Assembly (NCBI GenBank): GCA_900553675.1
Contig: USEH01000155.1
Span: 1 to 5,138 of the forward strand
Source of the DNA: an uncultured Ruminococcus sp.
Lineage (GTDB): Bacteria > Bacillota > Clostridia > Oscillospirales > Ruminococcaceae
Reading direction: 5' to 3'
Length of the DNA: 5,138 bases
The notes under the pieces are model-generated. The model was not told where the DNA came from, did not search any database, and worked only from the letters and a program-made list of their open reading frames with translations. How positions within the stretch are numbered: the first letter of the stretch is position 1; each line of letters begins with the position of its first letter. Both the position numbers and the translations under genes were made by a program. This document shows positions 1-5,138 of the stretch, piece after piece.

Positions 1-274
1 CCAAAGCAGGAAATGAGCTTCCGCAGTCGACGGATATGCTTTTCTTTATTACCATGTCGGCAAAGCGTATGCAGTCATCCCTGACGCTCAGCTGCGCCCC
101 CATGATTTTAAGCGCGTTTATCAGGCGGGAGACGTTTTCGGTCATTCCAACGCCTTTTATAACCGAGGAAGGCTTTGAAAGCGCGCCGCAGACCAGAAAT
201 CTTAGCGCTTCCTCCTCGGATGGCACAGCCCTGAAGGTTCCGCAAAGCTTTGCCGGTGTTATTATCAAATCCAT
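1..274 (-). CDS. EPSP synthase (3-phosphoshikimate 1-carboxyvinyltransferase) family protein, N-terminal part, divergent
   Basis: Partial gene: the first 91 codons are present and the rest lies beyond position 1. The ATG at 274-272 has AGAGGA just upstream (283-278). The N-terminus fits the EPSP synthase (AroA) pattern: a TPAKLCGT strand at residues 6-13, then PSEEEALRFLVCGAL at 18-32 where AroA has PSKSxxxRxLxxAAL, an INALKIMGA helix at 52-60, and DCG at 83-85 before the phosphate-binding turn. AroA joins phosphoenolpyruvate to shikimate-3-phosphate in the cytoplasmic shikimate pathway. Several key residues differ. The Lys-Ser pair (E. coli K22, S23) is Glu20-Glu21, although the next Arg (R27) is kept as Arg25. 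The Asp-Asp pair is Glu46-Asn47. The NAGT/SGST turn reads SSFPA, and the next codon starts with G, so it cannot be the usual Arg. It starts 24 nt after pcrA and is probably co-transcribed. Family membership is fairly secure; catalytic activity as AroA is doubtful, so no symbol is given. Confidence 0.72.
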   Translation of the reverse strand, partial: MDLIITPAKLCGTFRAVPSEEEALRFLVCGALSKPSSVIKGVGMTENVSRLINALKIMGAQLSVRDDCIRFADMVIKKSISVDCGSSFPAL

Positions 275-298
275 ATTTCCTCTATTTATGAGTGCTTT

Positions 299-2665
299 TT
301 AAAGCTTTTTAATCTTGGCATAGTTTGCCATTATCTTTTTGGTTCCTACCTTTTCAAAGGCTATTTCAAGCATGGTGTCGTTAGACATAGCAGTGGCTTT
401 CAGCACCGTTCCCTCTCCGAATATATTGTGATATACCCTTTCGCCAACCGTAAAGCTCTGAGCTGACGACGCTGCGCCGGTCGAAGGACGCGAAGCTTTG
501 AGACTAGCCATCTGAGAAGCAAACGGCGATGCCGACGGCTCGTGTCTGCGCTCGGTCTTTACAAGGTCAACCGCAGTTCTTTCGGACTGTTTATCCACCG
601 TTTCGGCGGGCAGCTCGGAAATGAATCTCGACGGCTTATTAAAGCTTGTCGAGCCGAAAAGCATTCTCTGCTGAGCTGAGCTGAGATAAAGCCGCTTTCT
701 CGCCCTTGTTATGGCAACGTATGCCAAGCGCCTTTCCTCCTCGATATCCGCCTCGGAATCAAGGCTGCGCGAGCTTGGGAAGATGTTTTCCTCCATTCCC
801 ACAACAAACACATTGTCAAATTCCAGACCCTTTGCGGCGTGAACGGTCATTAAAACAACGCAGTCGTCCTCGGGGTTCATTTCGTCAAGGTCGGTATACA
901 GGGCGATTTCCTCCAAAAATCCGGAAAGTGAAGGCTCTTCGGCGTCCTGATAGTAGTTCATCATGGTGGATTTCAGCTCGTTGATGTTTTCAAGCCTTGC
1001 CGCGCCTTCCTCGCCCAGCGACTGCATATACATCTGATATCCCGATTTCTCCATAAGCTCGTCCAGCAGCTCCGGAAGCGGGATAATGGCGGAATGTTCG
1101 CGGAGCTCGTCGAACATCTCGGCAAGCTGAGTAAGCTTTAGGCTTGTGCGCGATAGCATGGGTATATCCTGAGCGGTGCGCATTATCTGCAATGGTGATT
1201 CGCCGAGATTGCCCGATATCTGCTCCAAAAGGTCAACGCTCGCCGCACCTATTCCCCTTTTCGGCTCGTTTATAATTCTTTTCAACCTTAAAATATCGTT
1301 TTCGTTGTTTATGACTGACAGGTAGGAAATGATGTCCTTAATTTCCTTGCGCTCGTAGAACTTGACTCCTCCGAAAACTCTATAAGGGATTCCGCTTGCC
1401 ATAAGCGCGTGTTCAACGGCATTAGACTGGGCGTTCATTCTGTAAAGGACTGCGTTTGCGGAATACTTTCCGCCTGCCTTTACAGAAGACAGTATCTTCT
1501 CAGCAACAAATCTTGCCTCGCCCTGCTCGGTGGAGGCGCGGTACAAAACCACCTTCTCGCCGTCGCCTGCGTCTGTCCACAGGCTTTTGCCCTTTCTGCC
1601 CTTGTTGTTTTTTATTACCTCGTTTGCACTGGTAAGGATATTCTGGGTGGAGCGGTAGTTCTGCTCCAGCCTTATAACCTTGGCGTTTTCATACTGATTC
1701 TCAAAGGAGAGAATATTTTCGATTGTTGCCCCGCGGAATTTGTAGATACTCTGATCGTCGTCTCCGACTACGCAGATATTTTTGCGCTTTCTTGACAGCA
1801 GCGCAACCAGCTTATACTGCACCATGTTGGTGTCCTGATACTCGTCCACAAGGATGTATTTATATAGGTTGCTGTAGTGATCCAGAACGTCGGGGAACTC
1901 TTCAAAAAGCTTGACGGTTAGGGATATTATATCGTCGAAATCGACGGCGTTGGCGTTCTGCAAACGCTTCTGATAAGCTTCGTAAACCTTTGCAATAGTC
2001 TGCTTGCGATAATCGCCGAAGGCAAGGCGGGTATATTCTTCCGGATCAACCTCCGCTTCCTTGGAATGGGATATCTCGCCCAATACAAGCTTTGGCGGGA
2101 ACATCTTGTCTGATATATTCATGTCCGAAAGACAGGTTTTTATCAGTCTCTGCGAATCGTCGGTATCATATATGGTAAAGTTCGAGGCATAGCCGAGCTT
2201 TTCAATCTCCCTGCGCAGAATCCTTACGCAGGCGGAATGGAATGTGGCTGCGGTTATGCCGCTTGATGAATCGCCCAGCATTTTTTCAAGCCTTTCCTTA
2301 AGCTCCCCTGCTGCCTTGTTGGTAAACGTTATTGCAAGGATGTTATACGGCTTAACGCAGTCAACTGCCACTATCGAGCGAAGACGTTCGGAATCGTCGG
2401 TAAGACCGTTGGCGTAGTCGGACAAAAACCTTTCATCCTCCGGAGTGGTGCCAGCATACCGTGATGTATCGTTATAAGCGTTGCCGAAGTACACCATATT
2501 TGCAACGCGGTTTACCAAAACGGTAGTCTTGCCGCTTCCCGCTCCCGCAAGGATAAGCACGGGACCGTTGACGGTGAAAACAGCCTCCCTCTGCATATCG
2601 TTCAGCCGGGAAAAATATTTTGAAAGCGCACGGCGCTTGAGTGCAAGAAATTCATTGTCTGTCAT
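299..2665 (-). CDS. pcrA: ATP-dependent DNA helicase PcrA (UvrD/Rep superfamily 1A)
   Basis: A complete 788-residue 3'-5' DNA helicase that uses ATP to unwind DNA in repair, removal of recombinase filaments and clearing of transcription-replication conflicts. All SF1A motifs are visible: Q motif LNDMQREAV (21-29), Walker A GAGSGKT (41-47), motif Ia AITFTNKAAGELKERL (111-126), TFHS (141-144), Walker B VDEYQDTN (273-280), motif III GDDDQSIYKFRGA (301-313), motif IV LEQNYRST (333-340), motif V MTVHAAKGLEF (606-616) and motif VI LAYVAITRARKRLY (647-660). After a Ser/Ala-rich linker (about 690-737), residues 738-788 form the Tudor-like C-terminal domain typical of PcrA (VGERVYHNIFGEGTV), which in known PcrA proteins binds RNA polymerase. 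Residues about 59-107 form an extra acidic segment between motifs I and Ia, absent from the Bacillus enzyme. The ATG at 2665 has GGAG 8 nt upstream, and a TGATATAAT promoter precedes it. The aroA-like gene follows after 24 nt. Confidence 0.96.
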   Translation of the reverse strand: MTDNEFLALKRRALSKYFSRLNDMQREAVFTVNGPVLILAGAGSGKTTVLVNRVANMVYFGNAYNDTSRYAGTTPEDERFLSDYANGLTDDSERLRSIVAVDCVKPYNILAITFTNKAAGELKERLEKMLGDSSSGITAATFHSACVRILRREIEKLGYASNFTIYDTDDSQRLIKTCLSDMNISDKMFPPKLVLGEISHSKEAEVDPEEYTRLAFGDYRKQTIAKVYEAYQKRLQNANAVDFDDIISLTVKLFEEFPDVLDHYSNLYKYILVDEYQDTNMVQYKLVALLSRKRKNICVVGDDDQSIYKFRGATIENILSFENQYENAKVIRLEQNYRSTQNILTSANEVIKNNKGRKGKSLWTDAGDGEKVVLYRASTEQGEARFVAEKILSSVKAGGKYSANAVLYRMNAQSNAVEHALMASGIPYRVFGGVKFYERKEIKDIISYLSVINNENDILRLKRIINEPKRGIGAASVDLLEQISGNLGESPLQIMRTAQDIPMLSRTSLKLTQLAEMFDELREHSAIIPLPELLDELMEKSGYQMYMQSLGEEGAARLENINELKSTMMNYYQDAEEPSLSGFLEEIALYTDLDEMNPEDDCVVLMTVHAAKGLEFDNVFVVGMEENIFPSSRSLDSEADIEEERRLAYVAITRARKRLYLSSAQQRMLFGSTSFNKPSRFISELPAETVDKQSERTAVDLVKTERRHEPSASPFASQMASLKASRPSTGAASSAQSFTVGERVYHNIFGEGTVLKATAMSNDTMLEIAFEKVGTKKIMANYAKIKKL

Positions 2666-2700
2666 AAATCTATCTCCAAAACTACATAATAATCTATATA

Positions 2701-2709
2701 ATTATATCA
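2701..2709 (-). promoter_or_regulatory. Extended -10 promoter for pcrA
   Basis: Read on the minus strand this is TGATATAAT, a perfect TGn-TATAAT extended -10 element. No good -35 lies 16-18 nt upstream (TTTCAT at 17 nt), which is usual for extended -10 promoters. It predicts a start near 2694 and a leader of about 29 nt to the pcrA ATG, with room for the GGAG ribosome binding site. Transcription should carry on into the aroA-like gene, since no terminator hairpin is visible between them. Confidence 0.65.
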
Positions 2710-2778
2710 TGAATCGAACAAAAATGAAATAGATTGAGTAAAATTTCTTTAAGATTTTTATTAAATTTTATTTTTGTG

Positions 2779-2808
2779 TAGACAACTGCCTATATTTTGG
2801 TGTATACT
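2779..2808 (+). promoter_or_regulatory. SigA-type promoter for the AI-2E-family gene
   Basis: TAGACA (2779-2784) and TATACT (2803-2808), each five of six matches to consensus, are separated by 18 nt. A T-rich stretch (about 2741-2775) lies directly upstream and could act as an UP element. The predicted start is near 2815, about 30 nt before the TTG start codon at 2846. Because the promoter lies downstream of the in-frame TTG at 2774, it argues against a start there. It is arranged back to back with the pcrA promoter in the 180-bp spacer 2666-2845, where I see no other gene. Confidence 0.65.
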
Positions 2809-2830
2809 TATAAATAGCGTATTCCCTTTG

Positions 2831-2836
2831 AAAGGA
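2831..2836 (+). promoter_or_regulatory. Ribosome binding site that sets the TTG start of the AI-2E-family gene
   Basis: AAAGGA lies 9 nt before the TTG at 2846-2848. No comparable site precedes the other in-frame TTG at 2774, so this site decides the start choice. Confidence 0.6.
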
Positions 2837-2845
2837 CTGATAGCT

Positions 2846-4108
2846 TTGAGAGTCTTCTCAGACAAAAAATACAATAAAATCTTCACTTACTGCTTTGCGT
2901 TCATTATTCTCACGCTTATAATAGTGCTTATAATGTTCCAGTGGGATTCGGTAAGCAGTCTTTCGTCCAACCTGCTGAGGATATTCGCCCCTGTTATATG
3001 GGGAGCGGTGCTGGCGTTCGTAATGAACCCGATAACCAAGAACGTTGAAAAATTTCTGGGACGATTCCTTTTCCGAAAAAAGCCGCGTCCCAGGGCGGGG
3101 CGAGCAATCGGAATAGTTGTGGCTTCGGTTTTCATCATCGCGGTCATCGCGGCGATAATTCTATCGGTAATCCCTGAACTGATATCCAACATCCCCGGAA
3201 TATACGACGGTCTTGTAAACGACGTTCTGCCAGCCGCCGAAAAGTGGGTTGCAAAGCTTTTGGACGACAACCCCAGCATTGCTGAGATAGTCACCAATGA
3301 GCTGGACAATATTTCGGCTACGATAAGCAAAATAGCTTCAAGCCTTGTCCCTCAGCTCACAAGCTTACTCACAAGTCTTTTGGACTTTGCAAATTCGGTC
3401 AAGAATTTCATATTCGGATTTATCCTTGCAATATACTTCCTTTCGAGCAAGGAAGCTTTGCAGGCTCAGGCTAAAAAGCTGATAGTCGCACTGTTCAGCG
3501 AGAGGACATATCACAAAATCTTTACCATAACCTCCTCAACAAACACCGCTCTTTTAAGCTTTATATACGGAAAGATAATCGACTCCTTTATTATAGGCTG
3601 CATATGCGCGGTTTGCATGCTGATATTCAGGATGCCATACGTAATGATAATCTCGATTATCATAGGCATAACAAACATCATCCCTGTATTCGGACCGTTT
3701 ATCGGAGCCATCCCCTCGGCAGTGCTTGTGCTTATTGCAGAGCCCGGCAAGGTCATCTGGTTCCTGCTGTTCGTGGTTGCCCTTCAGCAGCTTGACGGCA
3801 ACATCATCGGTCCAAAGGTTTTAGGCAACAAAATCGGGCTTTCATCCTTCTGGGTGCTGTTCTCCATCCTTGTATGCGGAAGCCTGTTCGGAATCGTTGG
3901 CATGATAATCGGTGTGCCGCTGTTTGCGGTAATGTTCGACATCATCACCGCGATAGTGGATTCCCGCCTGAAGTCAAAGAATATGCCCACCGACAAGGAA
4001 TACTACTCTATGCCCGGGGTAAACATAGGCACGGTGACCGACTCTCCACCGCTGGATATCGTTGAAGAGCCGGAGATAGAAGCCAAGCCGGACATCAAGA
4101 AAAAGTAA
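2846..4108 (+). CDS. AI-2E family (PerM/TqsA/YtvI-type) membrane transporter
   Basis: A 420-residue integral membrane protein from the TTG at 2846, after AAAGGA. An upstream in-frame TTG at 2774 would give 444 residues but sits ahead of the probable transcription start, and the extra residues look unrelated to the family. Predicted membrane segments are near residues 12-30, 44-62, 87-109, 183-200, 237-261, 265-298 and 302-365 (several helices). The soluble stretch at about 110-182 is typical. Family signatures are GPFIGAIP (283-290), LQQLDGNIIGPKVLG (313-327), GLSSFWVLFSILVCGSLFG (331-349) and GMIIGVPLFAV (352-362). The tail from about 373 is hydrophilic and ends in lysines, probably cytoplasmic. 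Members are linked to autoinducer-2 export (TqsA), ion/proton antiport or unknown cargo; the substrate cannot be read from sequence. It is transcribed alone, with a terminator right after it. The family call is secure, the substrate open. Confidence 0.93.
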   Translation: MRVFSDKKYNKIFTYCFAFIILTLIIVLIMFQWDSVSSLSSNLLRIFAPVIWGAVLAFVMNPITKNVEKFLGRFLFRKKPRPRAGRAIGIVVASVFIIAVIAAIILSVIPELISNIPGIYDGLVNDVLPAAEKWVAKLLDDNPSIAEIVTNELDNISATISKIASSLVPQLTSLLTSLLDFANSVKNFIFGFILAIYFLSSKEALQAQAKKLIVALFSERTYHKIFTITSSTNTALLSFIYGKIIDSFIIGCICAVCMLIFRMPYVMIISIIIGITNIIPVFGPFIGAIPSAVLVLIAEPGKVIWFLLFVVALQQLDGNIIGPKVLGNKIGLSSFWVLFSILVCGSLFGIVGMIIGVPLFAVMFDIITAIVDSRLKSKNMPTDKEYYSMPGVNIGTVTDSPPLDIVEEPEIEAKPDIKKK

Positions 4109-4117
4109 ACAGATTAA

Positions 4118-4150
4118 AACCGCAGTACAGATTTACTCAGTACTGCGGTT
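4118..4150. terminator. Probable bidirectional Rho-independent terminator
   Basis: A perfect 11-bp inverted repeat, AACCGCAGTAC (4118-4128) and GTACTGCGGTT (4140-4150), flanks an 11-nt loop. On the plus strand the stem is followed by TTAATTTATT; on the minus strand it runs into TTTTAATCTG. It sits between two convergent units, 10 nt after the transporter stop codon and 18 nt past the stop of the pyrophosphatase-like gene. It can therefore serve both. The U-tracts are interrupted, so efficiency is uncertain. Confidence 0.82.
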
Positions 4151-4168
4151 AATTTATTATGTATCTGC

Positions 4169-4516
4169 TCAGCGCAATATCATAATGCCCTTCATATACT
4201 TCGATTCGTTGTGGAACTTGTAGATGATGTTCTTTTCCTCCTCGGTGCAGCCTATCAGCAGCTTGATCTCGGAATCGCGCTTATTTAAATCGACTATGCA
4301 CATAACAGCATCTATCCTTTTTTCGCCTGTTCCCACCCAGATGTCTATCCCCTCGCAGTCCATGGAGGATGTGCTTTTTAGGTATCCGTAATCGACCTGA
4401 TATATTATAGCGGGATATCTTGGATGCGTGCTTCCCTTGGGACGGTCTATTACAATTCCCGAGCCTACGACAAGCTCATCCAGTGCTTGCCAGAATTCAT
4501 TGTCAAATCTGTTCAT
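4169..4516 (-). CDS. Compact inorganic pyrophosphatase-like protein
   Basis: A complete 115-residue protein that resembles a shortened family I soluble inorganic pyrophosphatase, which hydrolyses pyrophosphate to two phosphates with Mg2+. By my manual alignment to the E. coli enzyme (about 175 residues), Y39 and Y43 (YQVDYGY) match Y51 and Y55. D53-C-E55-G-I-D58 matches the metal motif D65-x-D67-x-x-D70, with Glu replacing the middle Asp. D76 and D81 match D97 and D102. The stretch between the first acidic strand (IVIDRPKGS, 21-29) and the YGY motif is about 16 residues shorter, and the C-terminal Tyr-Lys pair appears to be Glu104-Ser105. Similar small proteins are annotated as pyrophosphatases in Clostridia, but activity cannot be assumed. 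The ATG at 4516 lies inside the end of the ACT gene (14-nt overlap) with AGGA 4 nt upstream, which suggests translational coupling. The stop is TGA, followed by the shared terminator. Confidence 0.75.
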   Translation of the reverse strand: MNRFDNEFWQALDELVVGSGIVIDRPKGSTHPRYPAIIYQVDYGYLKSTSSMDCEGIDIWVGTGEKRIDAVMCIVDLNKRDSEIKLLIGCTEEEKNIIYKFHNESKYMKGIMILR

Positions 4517-4913
4517 AACGTCCTGCTGAAGCTGTGCGTCTGCCTAAAGGCAGTATGTTATATCCCGCCCTGCTCAGGCATTTCAACGCCCGTGCTTCGT
4601 TCTTTTTCTTTACAAAAATGTAATCGGTGTAGAATGTTGAAACCACAAATATGCTGATTTTCTCCTCTGCCAAAAGCGTGGATATTTGCGCAAGTACGCC
4701 TATGAGTGATAAATCCAGAACTCCATCTATCCGCAAACCACGCCAGCCGTCATCTCGCTCAACAATATTTCTTGGGACATCTACTGTTCTGCATACAAGC
4801 GAGATTTCATTCTCTGCATTACCCACAAAGCAATATTCCGCTTCGTAATTAACTGTTGATATGTTCGTAAGCTTGCACACCGTGAAATTGCCAGATATTC
4901 TCCTTATGTCCAT
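4503..4913 (-). CDS. ACT domain-containing protein
   Basis: A complete 136-residue cytoplasmic protein, first gene of a two-gene operon. It fits the small two-ACT-unit protein group (COG3603-like). The N-terminal half (1-60) contains FTVCKL and a VERDDGWRGLRIDG segment. Residues 64-122 form a clear ACT fold: GVLDLSLIGVLAQISTLLAEEKISIFVVSTFYTDYIFV, then helix RALKCLSRAGY. ACT domains usually bind amino acids or other small ligands and regulate enzymes; the ligand here is unknown. The last 16 residues (LPLGRRTASAGRYEQI) follow the domain and are partly encoded in the overlap with the next gene, so they may be weakly constrained. The ATG at 4913 has AAGGAG 6 nt upstream (4920-4925), an excellent site. 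No enzyme domain is fused to it, so it could act as a separate sensor for its partner. Confidence 0.85.
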   Translation of the reverse strand: MDIRRISGNFTVCKLTNISTVNYEAEYCFVGNAENEISLVCRTVDVPRNIVERDDGWRGLRIDGVLDLSLIGVLAQISTLLAEEKISIFVVSTFYTDYIFVKKKNEARALKCLSRAGYNILPLGRRTASAGRYEQI

Positions 4914-4978
4914 AGTTGACTCCTTAATTATTTTTCATTGTTTGACTGTCTCTTATATAAGCCACCAACAAAAGCGGG

Positions 4979-4987
4979 ATTATAACA
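4979..4987 (-). promoter_or_regulatory. Extended -10 promoter for the ACT/pyrophosphatase-like operon
   Basis: On the minus strand this reads TGTTATAAT, a perfect extended -10. The -35 position falls in an A/T tract (TTTTTT at 17 nt), a poor match. The predicted start near 4972 gives a leader of about 58 nt. A palindromic CTTATATAAG (4952-4961) lies downstream of that start and could be an operator or chance. Confidence 0.55.
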
Positions 4988-4989
4988 CT

Positions 4990-5027
4990 AAAAAAATTTA
5001 TAAAAAAACAGAAAAAATTTTTAAAAA
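4990..5027 (+). promoter_or_regulatory. Phased A-tracts, probable UP element / curved DNA upstream of the tRNA promoter
   Basis: Four A-runs (4990-4996, 5002-5008, 5012-5017, 5023-5027) are centred about 10-12 bp apart, close to one helical turn, and end 5 nt before the -35 hexamer. This arrangement predicts DNA bending and binding of the RNA polymerase alpha C-terminal domain, as in stable-RNA promoters. The same tracts lie just upstream of the divergent ACT promoter and could affect both. Confidence 0.55.
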
Positions 5028-5031
5028 CCTA

Positions 5032-5060
5032 TTGACAAATCAGATTATAAGTATTATAAT
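5032..5060 (+). promoter_or_regulatory. Full-consensus SigA promoter for tRNA-Thr
   Basis: TTGACA (5032-5037), 17 nt, TATAAT (5055-5060): both hexamers are perfect and the spacing is optimal. The predicted start is near 5067, about 31 nt before the mature tRNA 5' end. Such strength is typical for stable RNA genes. Further tRNAs may follow beyond the window. Confidence 0.92.
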
Positions 5061-5070
5061 ACATAATCGT

Positions 5071-5089
5071 GGCACGGATAAATCGTGTC
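5071..5089 (+). other. Short hairpin in the tRNA precursor leader
   Basis: GGCACG (5071-5076) can pair with CGTGTC (5084-5089), giving five Watson-Crick pairs and one G-U around a 7-nt loop, inside the leader that RNase P would remove. It may be incidental folding or a start-proximal stabiliser. There is no T-box-like length or sequence. Confidence 0.35.
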
Positions 5090-5097
5090 AAGGGGTT

Positions 5098-5138
5098 GCT
5101 GATATAGCTCAGTCGGTAGAGCGCATCCTTGGTAAGGA
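5098..5138 (+). tRNA. tRNA-Thr (anticodon GGT), 5' part, truncated by the window edge
   Basis: The cloverleaf reads in order: acceptor 5' strand GCTGATA (5098-5104), TA, D-stem GCTC (5107-5110), D-loop AGTCGGTA, D-stem GAGC (5119-5122), G26, anticodon stem CATCC (5124-5128), seven-base loop TTGGTAA (5129-5135) and the start of the 3' strand GGA. The anticodon at 5131-5133 is GGT, which reads Thr codons ACC and ACU. The variable region, T-arm and acceptor 3' strand lie outside the window, so the acceptor pairing cannot be checked. Confidence 0.93.

Noticed and set aside
36..302. Plus-strand open frame of 88 codons
   Set aside because: It is antisense to the aroA-like gene and the end of pcrA, and the protein shows no recognisable family; the minus-strand reading matches EPSP synthase.
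1409..1795. Plus-strand open frame of 128 codons within pcrA
   Set aside because: It is fully antisense to pcrA between conserved helicase motifs, with no convincing ribosome binding site or domain.
2666..2845. Small gene or riboswitch in the divergent spacer
   Set aside because: The 180 bp are AT-rich and explained by two promoters and ribosome binding sites; no credible short coding frame or conserved aptamer core is visible.
2887..3330. Minus-strand open frame of 147 codons within the transporter gene
   Set aside because: It is antisense to the AI-2E-family gene, and its hydrophobic composition reflects the complementary strand of membrane helices.
4651..4848. Plus-strand open frame of 65 codons
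   Set aside because: It is antisense to the ACT-domain gene, Ser-rich, with no promoter or family match.
5061..5097. T-box or attenuator upstream of tRNA-Thr
   Set aside because: The leader is only about 31 nt and lacks T-box sequence and a terminator; it precedes a tRNA, not an aminoacyl-tRNA synthetase.
5098..5138. tRNA as an attachment site with an integrated element
   Set aside because: The tRNA is cut by the window edge, and no integrase or repeated tRNA 3' end is visible in the window.
1..5138. CRISPR array, insertion sequence or defence system
   Set aside because: No regularly spaced direct repeats, transposase or nuclease modules were seen; the only helicase is a standard PcrA with all motifs and its own C-terminal domain.

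Overview
The window looks like chromosomal housekeeping DNA from a low-to-mid GC Gram-positive anaerobe. Oscillospirales (Ruminococcaceae-like) is the most likely group. This is inferred from the PcrA with its extra segment between motifs I and Ia, the AI-2E-family permease, the ACT-domain protein and compact pyrophosphatase-like protein of a type I associate with Clostridia, AGGAGG-like ribosome binding sites, and SigA-type promoters in AT-rich spacers. I see no transposon, phage, CRISPR array, toxin-antitoxin pair or defence system.

Layout: (1) Positions 1-2665, minus strand: pcrA (299-2665), followed 24 nt later by the start of an EPSP-synthase-family gene (aroA-like, 1-274) that runs off the left edge. 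The two probably share one transcript, read from an extended -10 promoter near 2701-2709. (2) Positions 2666-2845: an AT-rich divergent spacer with the pcrA promoter on one strand and a TAGACA-N18-TATACT promoter on the other. (3) Positions 2846-4108, plus strand: an AI-2E/PerM-family membrane protein with a TTG start. (4) Positions 4118-4150: a perfect 11-bp stem that probably terminates transcription from both sides. (5) Positions 4169-4913, minus strand: a two-gene operon, ACT-domain protein then compact pyrophosphatase-like protein, overlapping by 14 nt. (6) Positions 4914-5097: a second divergent spacer with an extended -10 for the ACT operon, a run of helically phased A-tracts, and a full-consensus TTGACA-N17-TATAAT promoter. 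(7) Positions 5098-5138: the 5' half of tRNA-Thr(GGT), cut by the right edge.

The most interesting points are the following. The EPSP-synthase homologue has lost residues normally required for substrate binding in both motifs visible here, so it may not be an ordinary AroA. The pyrophosphatase-like protein is about 60 residues shorter than family I enzymes but keeps four metal-site aspartates, and is translationally coupled to a putative ligand-sensing ACT protein. The tRNA promoter has phased A-tracts immediately upstream. No wholly new system is evident.
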